DNA from: Metallyticus violacea
Lineage: Eukaryota; Arthropoda; Insecta; Mantodea; Metallyticidae
Length of the DNA: 64,000 bases
Assembly (NCBI GenBank): GCA_030762175.1
Contig: CM060842.1
Span: 70,421,501 to 70,485,500 of the forward strand
Direction of reading: 5' to 3'
Under the pieces are notes generated by a model. The model saw only the letters and a list, made by a program, of their open reading frames with translations. It ran no database searches and was not told the origin of the DNA. Made by a program: the position numbers and the translations under genes. Shown piece after piece: positions 53,456-63,511 of the stretch; position 1 is the stretch's first letter; each line of letters begins with the position of its first letter.

Positions 53456-53635
53456 GCTGGATATTTTAGCCAAGTACGTAACACAAAGAAATCATCCCAG
53501 CGGCTGAAAGAAGCTCTATCTGAACATAATCTAGCAGTTGCTGTGTGTCTCTTAATGGCACAGCAACGTTATTGTGTGGTATATAAAGAAACTGACAAGA
53601 GTCATCTTAAACTTGTTGGCAAATTATATGATCAG
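53456..53635 (+). CDS. THOC2: THOC2 exon d
   Basis: Fourth visible exon, 60 codons. [20 protein letters not shown], then [32 protein letters not shown]. It matches [31 protein letters not shown] and [12 protein letters not shown] of vertebrate THOC2. Acceptor ttttcag at 53455, donor GTAAAA at 53636, phase 0 at both ends. Confidence 0.98.
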
Positions 53636-53853
53636 GTAAAATTATGCAACAAATTTTTCATTATATGCATTATGTAAATAGCATAAATGACCAATGTTGA
53701 AAGTTTTTTATTGTATTTGTTTTACTGCTAAATATCTAATTGCAATTCTTATCAAGATCAGTTAAACATTATTCATAATAAGCATAATTGAGATAATAGT
53801 GCATAGCAGAATAATTGTGTTATGGAGTAAATAAGCATTATAATTTTTTATAG

Positions 53854-54018
53854 TGCCAAGACACATTGGTTCAGTTTGGAACATTCTTGGGATCCACTCT
53901 CTCCATGGAAGAATATGTAACAAAGCTGCCCTCAATTCATAGTATGTTGGCTGAGTATCACATTCATGCAGATGTTGCATTTTTCTTAGCCCGGCCAATG
54001 TTCACACATGCTATAAAT
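53854..54018 (+). CDS. THOC2: THOC2 exon e
   Basis: Fifth visible exon, 55 codons. CQDTLVQFGTFLGSTLSMEE, YVTKLPSIHSMLAEYHIHAD and VAFFLARPMFTHAIN, matching CHDTLVQFGxFLxxxLSxEDY and DAAFFLSRPMYAHHI. Acceptor tttttatag at 53853, donor GTAAGT at 54019. Separated from exon d by only 218 bp, in contrast to the 8-23-kb introns upstream. Confidence 0.98.
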
Positions 54019-54170
54019 GTAAGTTTACATGAAATTCAGAGAATAGAAATATTGGAGACAAGCATTTTCGTTGAAAGTTCTTAAATTGTCACTTCAGTCA
54101 CTTTATGACGTTTATATAAAAAGAGCAATATGTTAGTATTTTCTGCACTTAATTCTTTGTTATTTTTTAG

Positions 54171-54455
54171 ATCAGATATGATGCACTACGTAAAGCAGAT
54201 CCAAATTGCAAGAAACTGTCACTAACAACAAAACACCAAAAGTATTGTGAAGCTACAGGAGAGGTTATGGGTCCAATAGTTGCATCTGTGAGACCACTTC
54301 ATCCTCCTAAAGTGTGGGAAGACATCTCACCACAGTTTCTTGTTACATTTTGGTCACTCACAATGTATGACCTTTTTGTTCCTAATGAAAGTTACCAGCG
54401 TGAAATAAACAGATTGAAGCAACTTTCACTTCAAGTGATGGATTCTAAAGACATG
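54171..54455 (+). CDS. THOC2: THOC2 exon f
   Basis: Sixth visible exon, 95 codons. IRYDALRKADPNCKK, YCEATGEVMGPIVASVRPLH, KVWEDISPQFLVTFWSLTMY and DLFVPNESYQREINRLKQ, matching [20 protein letters not shown] and SLTMYDLAVPxxSYEREVNK. Acceptor ttttttag at 54170, donor GTGAGT at 54456, phase 0. Confidence 0.98.
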
Positions 54456-54734
54456 GTGAGTACTTTGTACCTACACATTATCTCAGTTTATCTGTTATTT
54501 AGCTTGTGAAATGAAAAGAGACAGCAGAATCACTTTTGCCTTACTATATCTCATATTTAATTTAATCACAAAATTGATTATGTAATTACTGTTCTGTAAT
54601 ATGTTGTTGTAATTATTATTAAAATTTATTCAAGTACTAAATAATTACAACATTGCTTGGTTTCAGTCGCGGCTCCCTTCCAGGCATGAAAATCTGACAT
54701 GATAACAATGATTAACAGCTTAAAATAGTTCATC

Positions 54735-55113
54735 CACATAAAATTGGGTTATTACCCAATTCGAACAACAGCATGCCATAAATCTAAATCACATAACCAA
54801 AGATTATTTACTTATTAGTCATCCATACCTATTTATTTTTAACTCTGTACTAGTATTCCCCTAAATTCTTTAATTGAAATTTGTCTCCAAAAATTTTCTT
54901 TACTGCTATCTCAAATCTTATACGAATCCATTTTATTTTGATCAACTGACTCCTGCACTCTCTTGTTTCTGGACATTCAAATAGGAGGTGAATGGCATTT
55001 TCATTATTTCTACACATTGGACATTCACTCTGTTCCAGATTTCTTCTAATTCCCTTTAATCTCCATATTCTAAACCATGCTAACCCTCTCTTTTTTATTC
55101 CATTTATCAATAT
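54735..55113 (-). pseudogene. LINE C-terminal fragment (minus)
   Basis: An intact 86-codon frame (54850-55110): GLAWFRIWRLKGIRRNLEQ, CPMCRNNENAIHLLFECPET and RIRFEIAVKKIFGDKFQLK, plus 3' flanking similarity down to about 54735 with the plus-strand fragment at 26240-26600. The zinc motif C-x2-C...H-x4-C marks the end of a LINE ORF2. It lies in the intron between THOC2 exons f and g. Confidence 0.85.
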
Positions 55114-55429
55114 AAAAAATGGGTAAAATAGAGAGAGATGGGGGATATAAGAGCTAAAGAAGATTATTTACAAACTAAACTTTTTTATAATAAATTGATA
55201 AGGTAAATACTCCTTTGTAGGAAAAGAAAGGTGAAGAATATAATTAAAATTATTGGTGAAAATAATGTAAGTAAAATATGAAGAGTATAAATTAATGTAC
55301 AAAAAATTTGTAGCTGGAGCTAATGTAAGCCTAAAAAATTGGTTAGACTATTTTTTAATCTTATATGCTTGTTAAAGTTCTTTCTTGTAAGGTAGTCTAA
55401 TTTTACAAATAGAAAATAACTATGTAGAA
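55114..55429. other. LINE 5' part or intron, unclear
   Basis: AT-rich with weak frames (KENIIKIIGENNVSKI-like) that may belong to the region upstream of the RT of the LINE starting at 55430. Confidence 0.35.
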
Positions 55430-57310
55430 ATATTAGACAGTAATATAATAGAAGAAATAATGAAACAGATTAAAAAAATATATAGAAACAAAGTCCCAGG
55501 AATAGATGGGATACCAGGAGAATTCCTTATGAAATTGTGTAGGGATTCAAGCCGGGTTGAGATGATAATATCACTGGTTAATTCTATGAAAAGTAAAGAA
55601 TATGTGCCAGAAAGTTGTGGAAAAGCAATAATATAACCAATATATAAAGGTAGAGGGGATAGGTAGAAACCTAAGAACTGTTGGTATATCTTAATTATCT
55701 AAGGTGGGAAAAATTTATGCAGGGATCCTATCAGATGAACTCCAAGAATGGGAAGGAAAATATAAAATTTTGTCACAAGTTTCAAATGAGTTTTAGAAAA
55801 GGAAGACAAACTGTTGTTCATGTATTTGTGATAAAAACATTAGTAGATAAGTAAGTTTTTAAAAAACAAAAGAGGAAAATTGTATATGCTTTTGTTGACC
55901 TAAAGAAAGCCTTTGATAGAATAGAGATGAAATTATTGTGGTGCAAATTACTAAAGAAAGGGGTAAGTAATCAAATGTCTGTTTTAAAATGGTTATGTAG
56001 GGACAATACTTTCTGTGTAACATATGAGAAATTGGCAAAGGAGAAATACACCAAAAAAAGGGTGTAAGTTAAACCCAATTTTATTTAATTTATTTATTGA
56101 TGGCATATTACAAAATATCAACAATTTCTTGCCTATAATAAATAATATACAGATACCTGGTCTGCTCTTTGCTGATGATTTGATAGTATAGTCCATAACT
56201 GTAAATGGTTTAAAACTGTCCTTACAGGAAATAGATTCAACTGTGCAGAATGGGAATTAAGTGGGGGGAGGGGAGGAATGCAAATTGTAGTCTTTAAGAA
56301 AGGAGGAAAATTGAAATATGAAAAGTGGAAAAAAAAGAAGTAATGAATATAGAGTGGTGAGAGAGTGTATGTGCTTAGGAATGAAAATAGATGTGGAAGG
56401 AAAATGAGAGAAACAAAAGAAAGCTCTGGCAAAGGGTAAAGTAGCAGTGATGACTGTAAGAAGATGCTTATTTAAAATTCGAGAGATGGAGATGAAATGG
56501 ATGGAAAGAGTATACAACTCAGTTGTCCCAGCTGGAATGTTATATGGTATTGAAGCATGGGGAGACTTGGAAATGGGTGGGAAATTGTGAACCAAATACA
56601 TAGGATGTTTTGTAAGGAAGCTCTTTGTCCTTTACAGTGGCTAATGGAATGATTCAAATTGGGACGAATATCAAGAAAAGGATTGGTTTTGGAAAGAACC
56701 TTAAAATATTGTGATAGAATCCTGAACCTTGATGAAAATAATTTGTAAAATCATTTTTTAAAATGTCAATATATTAGTCTACAAAGCATGGGTTGGATAA
56801 ATGGGCTTATTTTTTAACATGGAAAATAATGGTATGGGAAATGTTTGGAATTAAAGGGACTTAAATGACAAAGCTTTTTGAAGAAATATAAGAAGATTTG
56901 AAGATATTGAGATACAAAAAAAAAAAAAAGTATTTAGTCAGATAAGTGAGAAAAAATTGTTGGCACTTTATGTTACAATGAAAAATCATTGGGAAAGAGA
57001 GAGATATGTACCATCACTAATAAAGAAGAAAGAGGGGCAGATAGCATGGTTAAGAGCAGGAGTATGGAGCCTAAAAGGGCAACGAAATGGCTATCTGCAC
57101 GGACAATGTCCATTATGTGGGGGAAGAAAACACATTCTCTTTGAATGCACAGAAACAGAGATTTGGAGAAAAGAAAGTGTATGGTGTAGAATGAATAGGG
57201 ACACTCATATAAATAAAATCCCAGATAGTAACTGTAAGAGCATTGGGCAATATTTGGAAAAAATAAGTGCAGATAGACTGTTAACAGAGGTCATAAATAA
57301 TAAATAATAA
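55430..57310 (+). pseudogene. LINE reverse transcriptase to zinc-knuckle (plus)
   Basis: Broken frames. RT: NKVPGIDGIPGEFLMKLC near 55490, PIYKGRGD near 55640, SFRKGRQTVVHVFVIKTL near 55790, VYAFVDLKKAFDRIEMKLLW near 55885 (first catalytic D in FVDLKKAFD), SALCXXFDSI (the FADD box lost or shifted) near 56165, ECMCLGMKIDV-like near 56370, GIEAWGDLEM near 56550. C-terminal frame 56957-57307: ERERYVPSLIKKKEGQIAWL, RAGVWSLKGQRNGYLHGQ, CPLCGGRKHILFECTETE. The same C-terminal family as 54850 and 26240. Dead copy. Confidence 0.88.
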
Positions 57311-57600
57311 TGTAATAATAGCACTATAAATGTAAGAATTAAATACTATGTACTACTAATGTGCAATTGTCAACTTTAGTGGACTGCCCAGCTTAGTGAC
57401 CAGGGCCAAATAGAATGGGCAATTTAATATATGTATTAATGTATTAGAATGTATATTTATCAATATAACCCTCATTCATGCAATTCTCTTTTATCTATCA
57501 AAATAGCAGCAAGGAATTTTTATCTCTTATATACATATACAAAATTTGTCTGTCTGTCCGAATCTGATTCTAATCATTTTCCAAAATCCATCTGGTAAAC
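57311..57600. other. LINE 3' tail and flank
   Basis: Non-coding sequence after the zinc-knuckle frame, with gactgcccagcttagtgacc near 57385, probably the 3' UTR of the LINE. No other signal. Confidence 0.45.
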
Positions 57601-57684
57601 TATCGCTTCCTATAACCAATGTACTAAAATTTGTTCACACTAACTCACTTACATAAAAAATTGGACATATGTTTCGGGAGTGTA

Positions 57685-58080
57685 AAGGATAACATGCCAA
57701 CAGAACAAAAGTCAGGTATTTATGAAATAAAATGTGTAGAATGCGATAAAAAATACATTGGAAAAACAAAGAGGAATTTGGAAGTCCGAAAAAAAGAACA
57801 CTTTAGAAATATTCGCTTAAAACAAATTGATAAATCAGCAATAGCAGTGCACTTTTGGAATAAAAATCATGAAATAAACCAGAGACAAAACTACTGAAAC
57901 AACTTCACAATGCAATAGAACTTTCCACATGGGAAAAAATTTTCATTACAAAAAACAAGGAAAACTTAATGAATTTTGATTTCCCTCCAATGGATGAACT
58001 CAGCAAGTTCCTAATAGAACCAACAGATGCTGCCACAAGAACATCAAGAGACCCAACCACCACTTCTAACAACAGTTTGT
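57685..58080 (+). pseudogene. GIY-YIG endonuclease fragment (PLE-derived)
   Basis: Frame 57631-57897: NMPTEQKSGIYEIKCVECDK, KYIGKTKRNLEVRKKEHFRN and KQIDKSAIAVHFWNKNHEIN, with GIY, YIG, CxxC (CVEC) and the catalytic-type KEH all present. A frameshift near 57890 leads to LLKQLHNAIELSTWEKIFIT and NFDFPPMDELSKFLIEP (57895-58025). There is no RT, so the intact-looking nuclease half is a decapitated PLE end. Relative of 17190-17635. Confidence 0.92.
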
Positions 58081-58087
58081 CTACAGG

Positions 58088-58123
58088 CTGAAGATGGGAG
58101 GGATCACTCCTGAAACATATGTC
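58088..58123 (+). ncRNA. Hammerhead-like core (57.6-kb element tail)
   Basis: CTGAAGA at 58088-58094, stem II GGAG/CTCC around GGATCA, GAAAC at 58112-58116, palindromic stem III ACATATGT, GTC at 58121-58123. All core positions are consensus. Its stem II differs at nearly every base from 13610 yet still pairs. Confidence 0.65.
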
Positions 58124-58210
58124 CAATTTTTATGTAAGTGAATGGAGTTAGTGTGAACAAATTTTAGTACATTGGTTATATATAACCAACAGCTTCCTAA
58201 GTACATGTAA

Positions 58211-59243
58211 TTGAGTATCCCTTCCTAACCAATCCTCCCCATCCCATTCCATGTGAATTCATATCCTACCTTCCCTACTCAATGAGCTTCTCTTATAGTG
58301 GATTTCTGAAATTTTAAACATTCTTTCAAAATATGACCATGTGGCATCTGTTGTACTCTGAATCAATTTTAATACTCTCTCCATCACCTATCCTCTCACA
58401 CATACCTTTCCCATGTGTAACAGAGCACCAGCATTGGCTGCATTTAGTGCAATGTCATGTTAAGTATTTTATTCATCTCTTTCCAACAATTCTCCACTCC
58501 CCTCTCTATACCATAGGCTCACCTCGATTGCACTAGAGCACTGTATACTCTTTCACACCAACCTACATCCATATTAGGTGCAAAATATGGACATTTCCAG
58601 TTCTTGTAAAAAATGTATTACATCAAGCAAATTTGAATAGTACAGGTTACCCTGATTGCAAACATAGGATCACTCCCCATGGTGACAAAGTTAAGCTATA
58701 ATTTTGTTGTTCCATTTACTCAGTTTGTTCAATATCATTCTTCACTTCCTTTCTTTTCCCCTACCTCTTCATCTCATCCCTGCTTTCATTTCATACTAAA
58801 ACTTCTAGTTTGGCAATTAGTTAATGTGCTTGATGATGCTAAGTCTTCCATCTGCTTTCCTTCCTAGTGAAAATTATGAAAACTTGCCCAGATAAAGAAT
58901 CTTGGCACTAGATTTAAAGATACGTAAGATTCAGACATTGCACAGGGTAGCCAGAGACCCTGGAATCATCAATCACAGAAGGACAATCATGGTGTCACTT
59001 CTGTGTTAGTAAAAAAAGGAAGTGAAGATGGCTTCTGTGGAGATTACATCAGGATAGCATGATGCCAATGACAGTGTTAGTTTCCTTCCCATCTCATTCC
59101 ACATTGCAGATGGTACAATAAATAGATCTCACAGGCATAGTACCTAGGAGCTATCTACACCCCATATCTGATATAGAACATAAGAGAAACGAGACATTTG
59201 TATTTAACAAGAAATATAGCAGTGTTTGTTCATTCTTTTTTAG
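58211..59243. other. Intron upstream of THOC2 exon g, nothing recognised
   Basis: Pyrimidine-rich segments around 58240-58560 and 58690-58860, no coding or repeat family recognised. Ends in acceptor ctttttag. Confidence 0.5.
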
Positions 59244-59360
59244 GCTGCAAGTAAGGGAAAGAAAGAGCAGGAAAGATTTACTGCTTTAATGGACAAGCTA
59301 GTGGAAGAGAAAAAAAAACAACAGGAACATATGGAAAAAGTAATGGCAAGACTGAGACAG
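59244..59360 (+). CDS. THOC2: THOC2 exon g (last visible)
   Basis: Seventh visible exon, 39 codons: ASKGKKEQERFTALMDKLVE then EKKKQQEHMEKVMARLRQ, the lysine/glutamate-rich helix matching [20 protein letters not shown] and KKQMEHVQRVLQRLK of THOC2. Acceptor ttttttag at 59243, donor GTAAAT at 59361, phase 0. The end of the exon with its donor is duplicated 72 bp downstream. Further THOC2 exons must lie beyond 64000, since none are recognisable after this. Confidence 0.96.
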
Positions 59361-59486
59361 GTAAATTTAATATAATCATATTCTGGCTTACATGTATGGC
59401 AGGAATTGTATTGTATGGCAAGACTGAGACAGGTAAACTTAATATAATCATATCCTGGCTGGCGCGTATGGTAGGAATTGTATTGT
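59343..59486 (+). repeat. 72-bp tandem duplication across a THOC2 splice donor
   Basis: Unit 1 (59343-59414) and unit 2 (59415-59486) both read atggcaagactgagacag, then gtaaa(t/c)ttaatataatca, tat(t/c)ctggct and a gtatgg(c/t)aggaattgta ending. The copies differ at only about eight positions, so the duplication is recent. It places a second, equally good donor 72 bp downstream. Confidence 0.92.
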
Positions 59487-59639
59487 CAATGATGATGTTA
59501 AATTCTAATTTTCATACATGGCATTATGGAGGGAATTACATTTGAATTTATTGATTAAATTACATTTATAGAAGCTGATGCTACTTGAATTTTCATAACT
59601 GGGTAAATATAATTTTGTTATGTGAACTGAGTCTTCTGG

Positions 59640-61680
59640 CCTTAAGGCTGTGGTTCAATGCGATTCTTCTCCTTCATCTTCCCAGACATTTTGTCCAAGA
59701 TTGCAGTGGACATCATCAGTTGTGTGCTCGACATAATCTTCTTGGAAATGCAGTGACTAACTAGTTGATGGAATTAGTGGCAGTATATATAGTGGGGATG
59801 CCTGTGGAACTGAGCTCTGCTTGGTTAAAGGGGTTGGATCTAACCTGGAGAACCTGGGCATAGTTAGTGGGCCATTGGTTAGTGATTGATTTGCATAATT
59901 TTTTTGTCTTCGTATTTTGTAAGGCTGGATACCATGCTGAGTGCAATTTCAGAGCTGCTTCTTTCCTGTTAAAGTTGTTTCTATACTTGTAAATTTCAAT
60001 TGCCTTCTATATAAGGCAATGCATGATAATGAGAGGTTGAAGATAATATAACTTTATTTTGAAATCCAGTTTTATGCTCTATATCAGCTAGGAGGGCAAG
60101 CTCAGCAATGGCTGATTTGTGTTTTGTAAGGCATGTGTTAAAACTGCACCTTGTGATACCAATGTAAACTGCACCATATGAGCAGACACTGGATGAGGCA
60201 AGTGGTTTCCTTGTGTCTTTTATGGACCTGAATGTATTTCTTATCTGTTTTGTCTGTTTAAAAATTGTCTCTTATGTTGACTAGGTAGCTTGGAGATGTG
60301 GTCTGTGACATTTTTCAGAAAAGGAAGATTAGTTGTGTCCTTCTTCTTAGGCATTGTGTCCATATGTTTGTGTTGTTTCTAGGATGTAAGGCTCTTCTCA
60401 CTTCCTTAGCTCCATACCCCATACCCATTAACTCATAGTACTTGTCGCAGATGTTTTTTTTATTTTCTCTCATCCTAGGAACTTTGGTTCACAGATACAG
60501 GAGACTCCATCTGTGAGAGTTTTTATTATAGAACTTTATTGCCTGGGATGGTTGTGTATCTGAGGGTACCATCGCTTTGTTGACAAAAGCATCCAGGAAA
60601 GACAGTTTAACAACTATCTCCATTGTAAACAGGGTTGATGAGTTGATGTTATTCAGGAGCTGCAAGAACTCAATGAAAAGCATTGGTTCCATACTACGAA
60701 AGTGTTGTCCACATAATGATACCAACAGGTCAACTTATGTGAGGCAGTCTGTAAATCTGCCCATTCAAAATGCTCCATGTAAAAATAGGCAATGACAGTG
60801 CTAAGAGAGCTGCCCATAGCCACGCCATCACTCTGTTCATAGAACCTGTTATTTCACAGAAAATATGTTGTGATCAAAACATACTAGAACAAAGCTGAAA
60901 TTTCATCCAAAAATATTTCTTTGAGTTGTCAAAAGGCTTCATTAACCAGAACCAGAGTAAAAAGGGACATGACATTGATGCTCACAAAGTAGTTCTCCAG
61001 GTTGAAGAGTAAAGTTCGTGAGTTTTTCAATAAAATGCCCTGAATTTTTTATGTATTAATCAGTTTTATCTAACATGAGGTTTAAGCATATTGACAGATC
61101 TGGCAAGCAACTGAGTAGCAGAGTGATTAGCACTGACAATAGGACGTAATGGAATGCCCTGCTTGTGTAGTTTCAGTAAGCCATAAAGCCTAGGTGAAAG
61201 AGCTTCTGTTCTCTTAATTTTACTGATCCTTTGGAGGCATGGAAGATTGTTGGTTTGCTGTAGAATCCTTGAGATAATCTTGAGGAAGCTTTCTGTATGT
61301 TTGGGTCAAATAAATTCTTGACTTTATTTACATAGTCTTCAAAATCAAAAATGCTGTTGTATTTCCTTTGTCAGCCTTGGTAAAAATAATATCCTTGTTG
61401 GAATTGAATTTCTTTAGTACTGCTCTTTCTTGTTGGAAAAGATTACTTTTCAATGGCTGGACTTTCTGTAGGATCTTAGAGGTTTCTTGGAGTATCTCTT
61501 CTGATCTGGATGGTTTTAAATTCTTTATAGTGACATTATTGCTGGCAATAATTTCTTCTATTGGAACAGAAGAAGGGATAACGATAAAATTGCCCTGTTT
61601 TGCAATTTCTGCTGAGGACAACTGGTAGCTGAAGAGGTTAACCATGTCAGCTAGTGTCTACAGCAGAAGTAGAAAGGCCA
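59640..61680 (-). pseudogene. PLE-11 reverse transcriptase + GIY-YIG (distinct PLE family)
   Basis: Read from 61680 down: N-terminal IKNLKPSRSEEILQETSKIL, QERAVLKKFNSNKDIIFTKA and DKGNTTAFLI (61328-61645), RPIVSANHSATQLLARSV near 61120, a QSDGVAMGSSLSTVIAYFYM-like block near 60820, WYHYVDNTFVVWNQ with YVDN in place of YVDD near 60720, LLNNINSSTLFTMEIVVKLS and FLDAFVNKA (60489-60725), RKTIYRKxTHTDRYL-equivalent near 60450, nuclease remnant VYIGITRCSFNTCLTKHKSA near 60150, RKEAALKLHSAWYPAL near 59940. The protein end and tail differ from PLE-1 to PLE-8. Inactive. Confidence 0.92.
59685..59719 (-). ncRNA. Hammerhead-like core (PLE-11 tail)
   Basis: Minus strand: CTGATGA, stem II GTCCA/TGGAC (5 perfect pairs), then CAAAATGTC where GAAA is expected (G12 position changed), then GTC. 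Position relative to the end of the nuclease frame matches the other PLEs. Confidence 0.45.
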
Positions 61681-61879
61681 TGTTGTGTTGCTGACCTGAG
61701 AAGGCAGTGTAGTTCTTAGCAGTGTGACCAAGGCGGGCATTCTATAATAATTTCAGTTGTGCTTTGTATGACATAACTGTATAACAGTGAACCAGCATTA
61801 AATTTCAGCTTTCACATAGCAATATAAGTACATTTTAATTTTAAAATATTCAGGAATCAACACAGTGAAAATGACTATA

Positions 61880-62080
61880 AAATCTCCATCATATTCTTTT
61901 AACAGTTGACAATGTGAGCGAAGGTTTCACGAAACATGTCCTGAATTTTGTAATTTTGAAAGTGAAATGCTAACAGTGTTTTGACTCAGAGTACTTCCTT
62001 GTTCATTGGTAGTGAAGTCACAGAAATGTTTTTGGCATTGTAAAATATTTTAACTACCAGAGATTTTAATAGAAGTACAG
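61880..62080 (+). repeat. Solo PLE-2-type tail
   Basis: aacagttgacaatgtgag, gaaacatgtcctgaatttt, gtgaaatgctaacagtgttt and tttggcattgtaaaatattt parallel 19480-19690. No coding sequence is attached. It lies beyond the 5' end of PLE-11, on the opposite strand. Confidence 0.8.
61906..61940 (+). ncRNA. Hammerhead-like core, TTGACAA class (solo tail)
   Basis: TTGACAA at 61906-61912, hairpin GTGA/TCAC (GTGAG/TTTCAC with a loop), GAAAC at 61931-61935, ACATGT, GTC at 61938-61940. CAG before and CTG after form a 3-bp stem I. The best preserved free-standing copy of this class. Confidence 0.6.
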
Positions 62081-63013
62081 TTTTCAATAATCACAAACAA
62101 GGTCTGCATAACTCTATTATGATGATGGCAGGCGCCAGTTGCAGATTTGCAGTCATCCTTGTGCAGATTATAAGAGATTTACAGAGAGTATAGTTGGCAA
62201 TTTTTTCTTATTTATAATGTTGCATTATGAATAAGAATAAATTGCAGTGCTCAGTGTCAGTAGAGTGAAAGAGATTCAGATCTGTGGAAGAGTGAGAAAC
62301 CTACATGTGTATTCAAGGATCTATAGCATTCATTCCACATATTATTGATAGGCACACTTGCAGATGAACTATTGTGAATGATATGTTTTGATTGATCTTT
62401 TCCACATTCTGAGGCATTCAGCCAAAAATGAAGTGGTTCAAGTGTGAGGCTGAAAATCTTTCCACTAACTTTTCTTTTCCTTTATTTTTTCTTCATATGA
62501 AAGCAACTTTAAGTTTTCTGTAGTTTTCCAAGCAGAAATTGGTGCTGCAGCTTGCTGCACACATTAACATCAACATAAGATGAAGCTTTAGACAGAATAT
62601 TTCAGAGATTCATCATACAAAATACTTTGTGAAATTTACCACATAGTTTCTCCACATGTGCATATATATATATATATATTTTTTTTTCTTCAAAAGAAAT
62701 GCAAAATAGTGTTTGAGAAAACTGTTGCACTAAAGAATTGCAGTGTCAGATGCTATTCTCCATTGATTTCAGCTGTTATCCTTAGAACATGAATTCAAAC
62801 GAGTTTAACTAGTTAATTGGAATTTGTACAGGAAGCAAATCACATAATTGATATTAATTATCAGATGAGTGTATTTAAGAGTATTTACAAAGAGTTGTGG
62901 TAAAAAGTTTGGAAAACACTACAGCATTAAGCCGTGATTGTTGGTTAAACTGTAGTAAACTTCTATTTTGATCATCTTTTAGTTATAATATAATTTAATC
63001 ACATGGACATTTA
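62081..63013. other. Intron, nothing recognised
   Basis: Contains an AT run at 62659-62680 followed by a T run. No gene or repeat family recognised. Confidence 0.5.
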
Positions 63014-63277
63014 CCGCCATGGGTGGCTGAGATCATTAGACAAGGACTCATGTGCAGAAAGTCTGAGATTCGAGTCCCACAAGGACTGTCTTTCCTGACA
63101 TGTTTTTTCCAGCTTTTCCTCAGTCACAAATGCAAATGCTGGGGAGGTACCTTGAACTTAAGCATAGTACAATTCCTACGTAATAAAAAAATTCTTTCCC
63201 ATTTTATATTTCATCTCATATATCATCAGTGTCCACCATCTGTGATACCTCAGTAGTTAAAACAGGCATTAAACACT
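63014..63277 (+). mobile_element. SINE-A copy 4
   Basis: Head ccgccatgggtggctgagat with A box, B box gagattcgagtcccac, body with ttgaacttaagcatagtaca (diverged ctaaacttaggcctgg block), end ctgtgatacctcagtagtta then cattaaacact. Followed by a G run (63282-63292). Target duplication not identified. Confidence 0.88.
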
Positions 63278-63461
63278 TCAGGGGGGGGGGGGTATTTGGA
63301 AAAGATTGGAGTTTATTGTTTTTGCAAAAATGCTTAAAAATCAATCTGCAAGTTTGTTGGAAAACAGTACAAACTTCAACTCAATTCAAGTGAATCTTAA
63401 ATTAACTGAACACACCATTGAAGATCAAAGCTAAAAATAATGTACCACTTATCTTAGAAAG

Positions 63462-63462
<1 letters not shown>

Positions 63463-63511
<49 letters not shown>
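63463..63511. repeat. (ATT)n microsatellite
   Basis: About sixteen ATT units directly upstream of the palindrome at 63565. Confidence 0.95.

Larger units (their letters stand above)
57606..58210 (+). mobile_element. GIY-YIG-only foldback element
   Basis: Inverted arms: accaatgtactaaaatttgt (57617) through gttcacactaactcacttac, and the complement at 58127-58180. Between them is a GIY-YIG coding fragment plus a tail with a hammerhead-like core. The left arm stops inside the hammerhead (cactcc next to cgaaac in the minus reading). To the right of the arm, caacagcttcctaagtacat (58188-58207) resembles the type-B unpaired tail of the elements at 8238, 17081 and 40803. Border duplication not identified. 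Confidence 0.8.
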
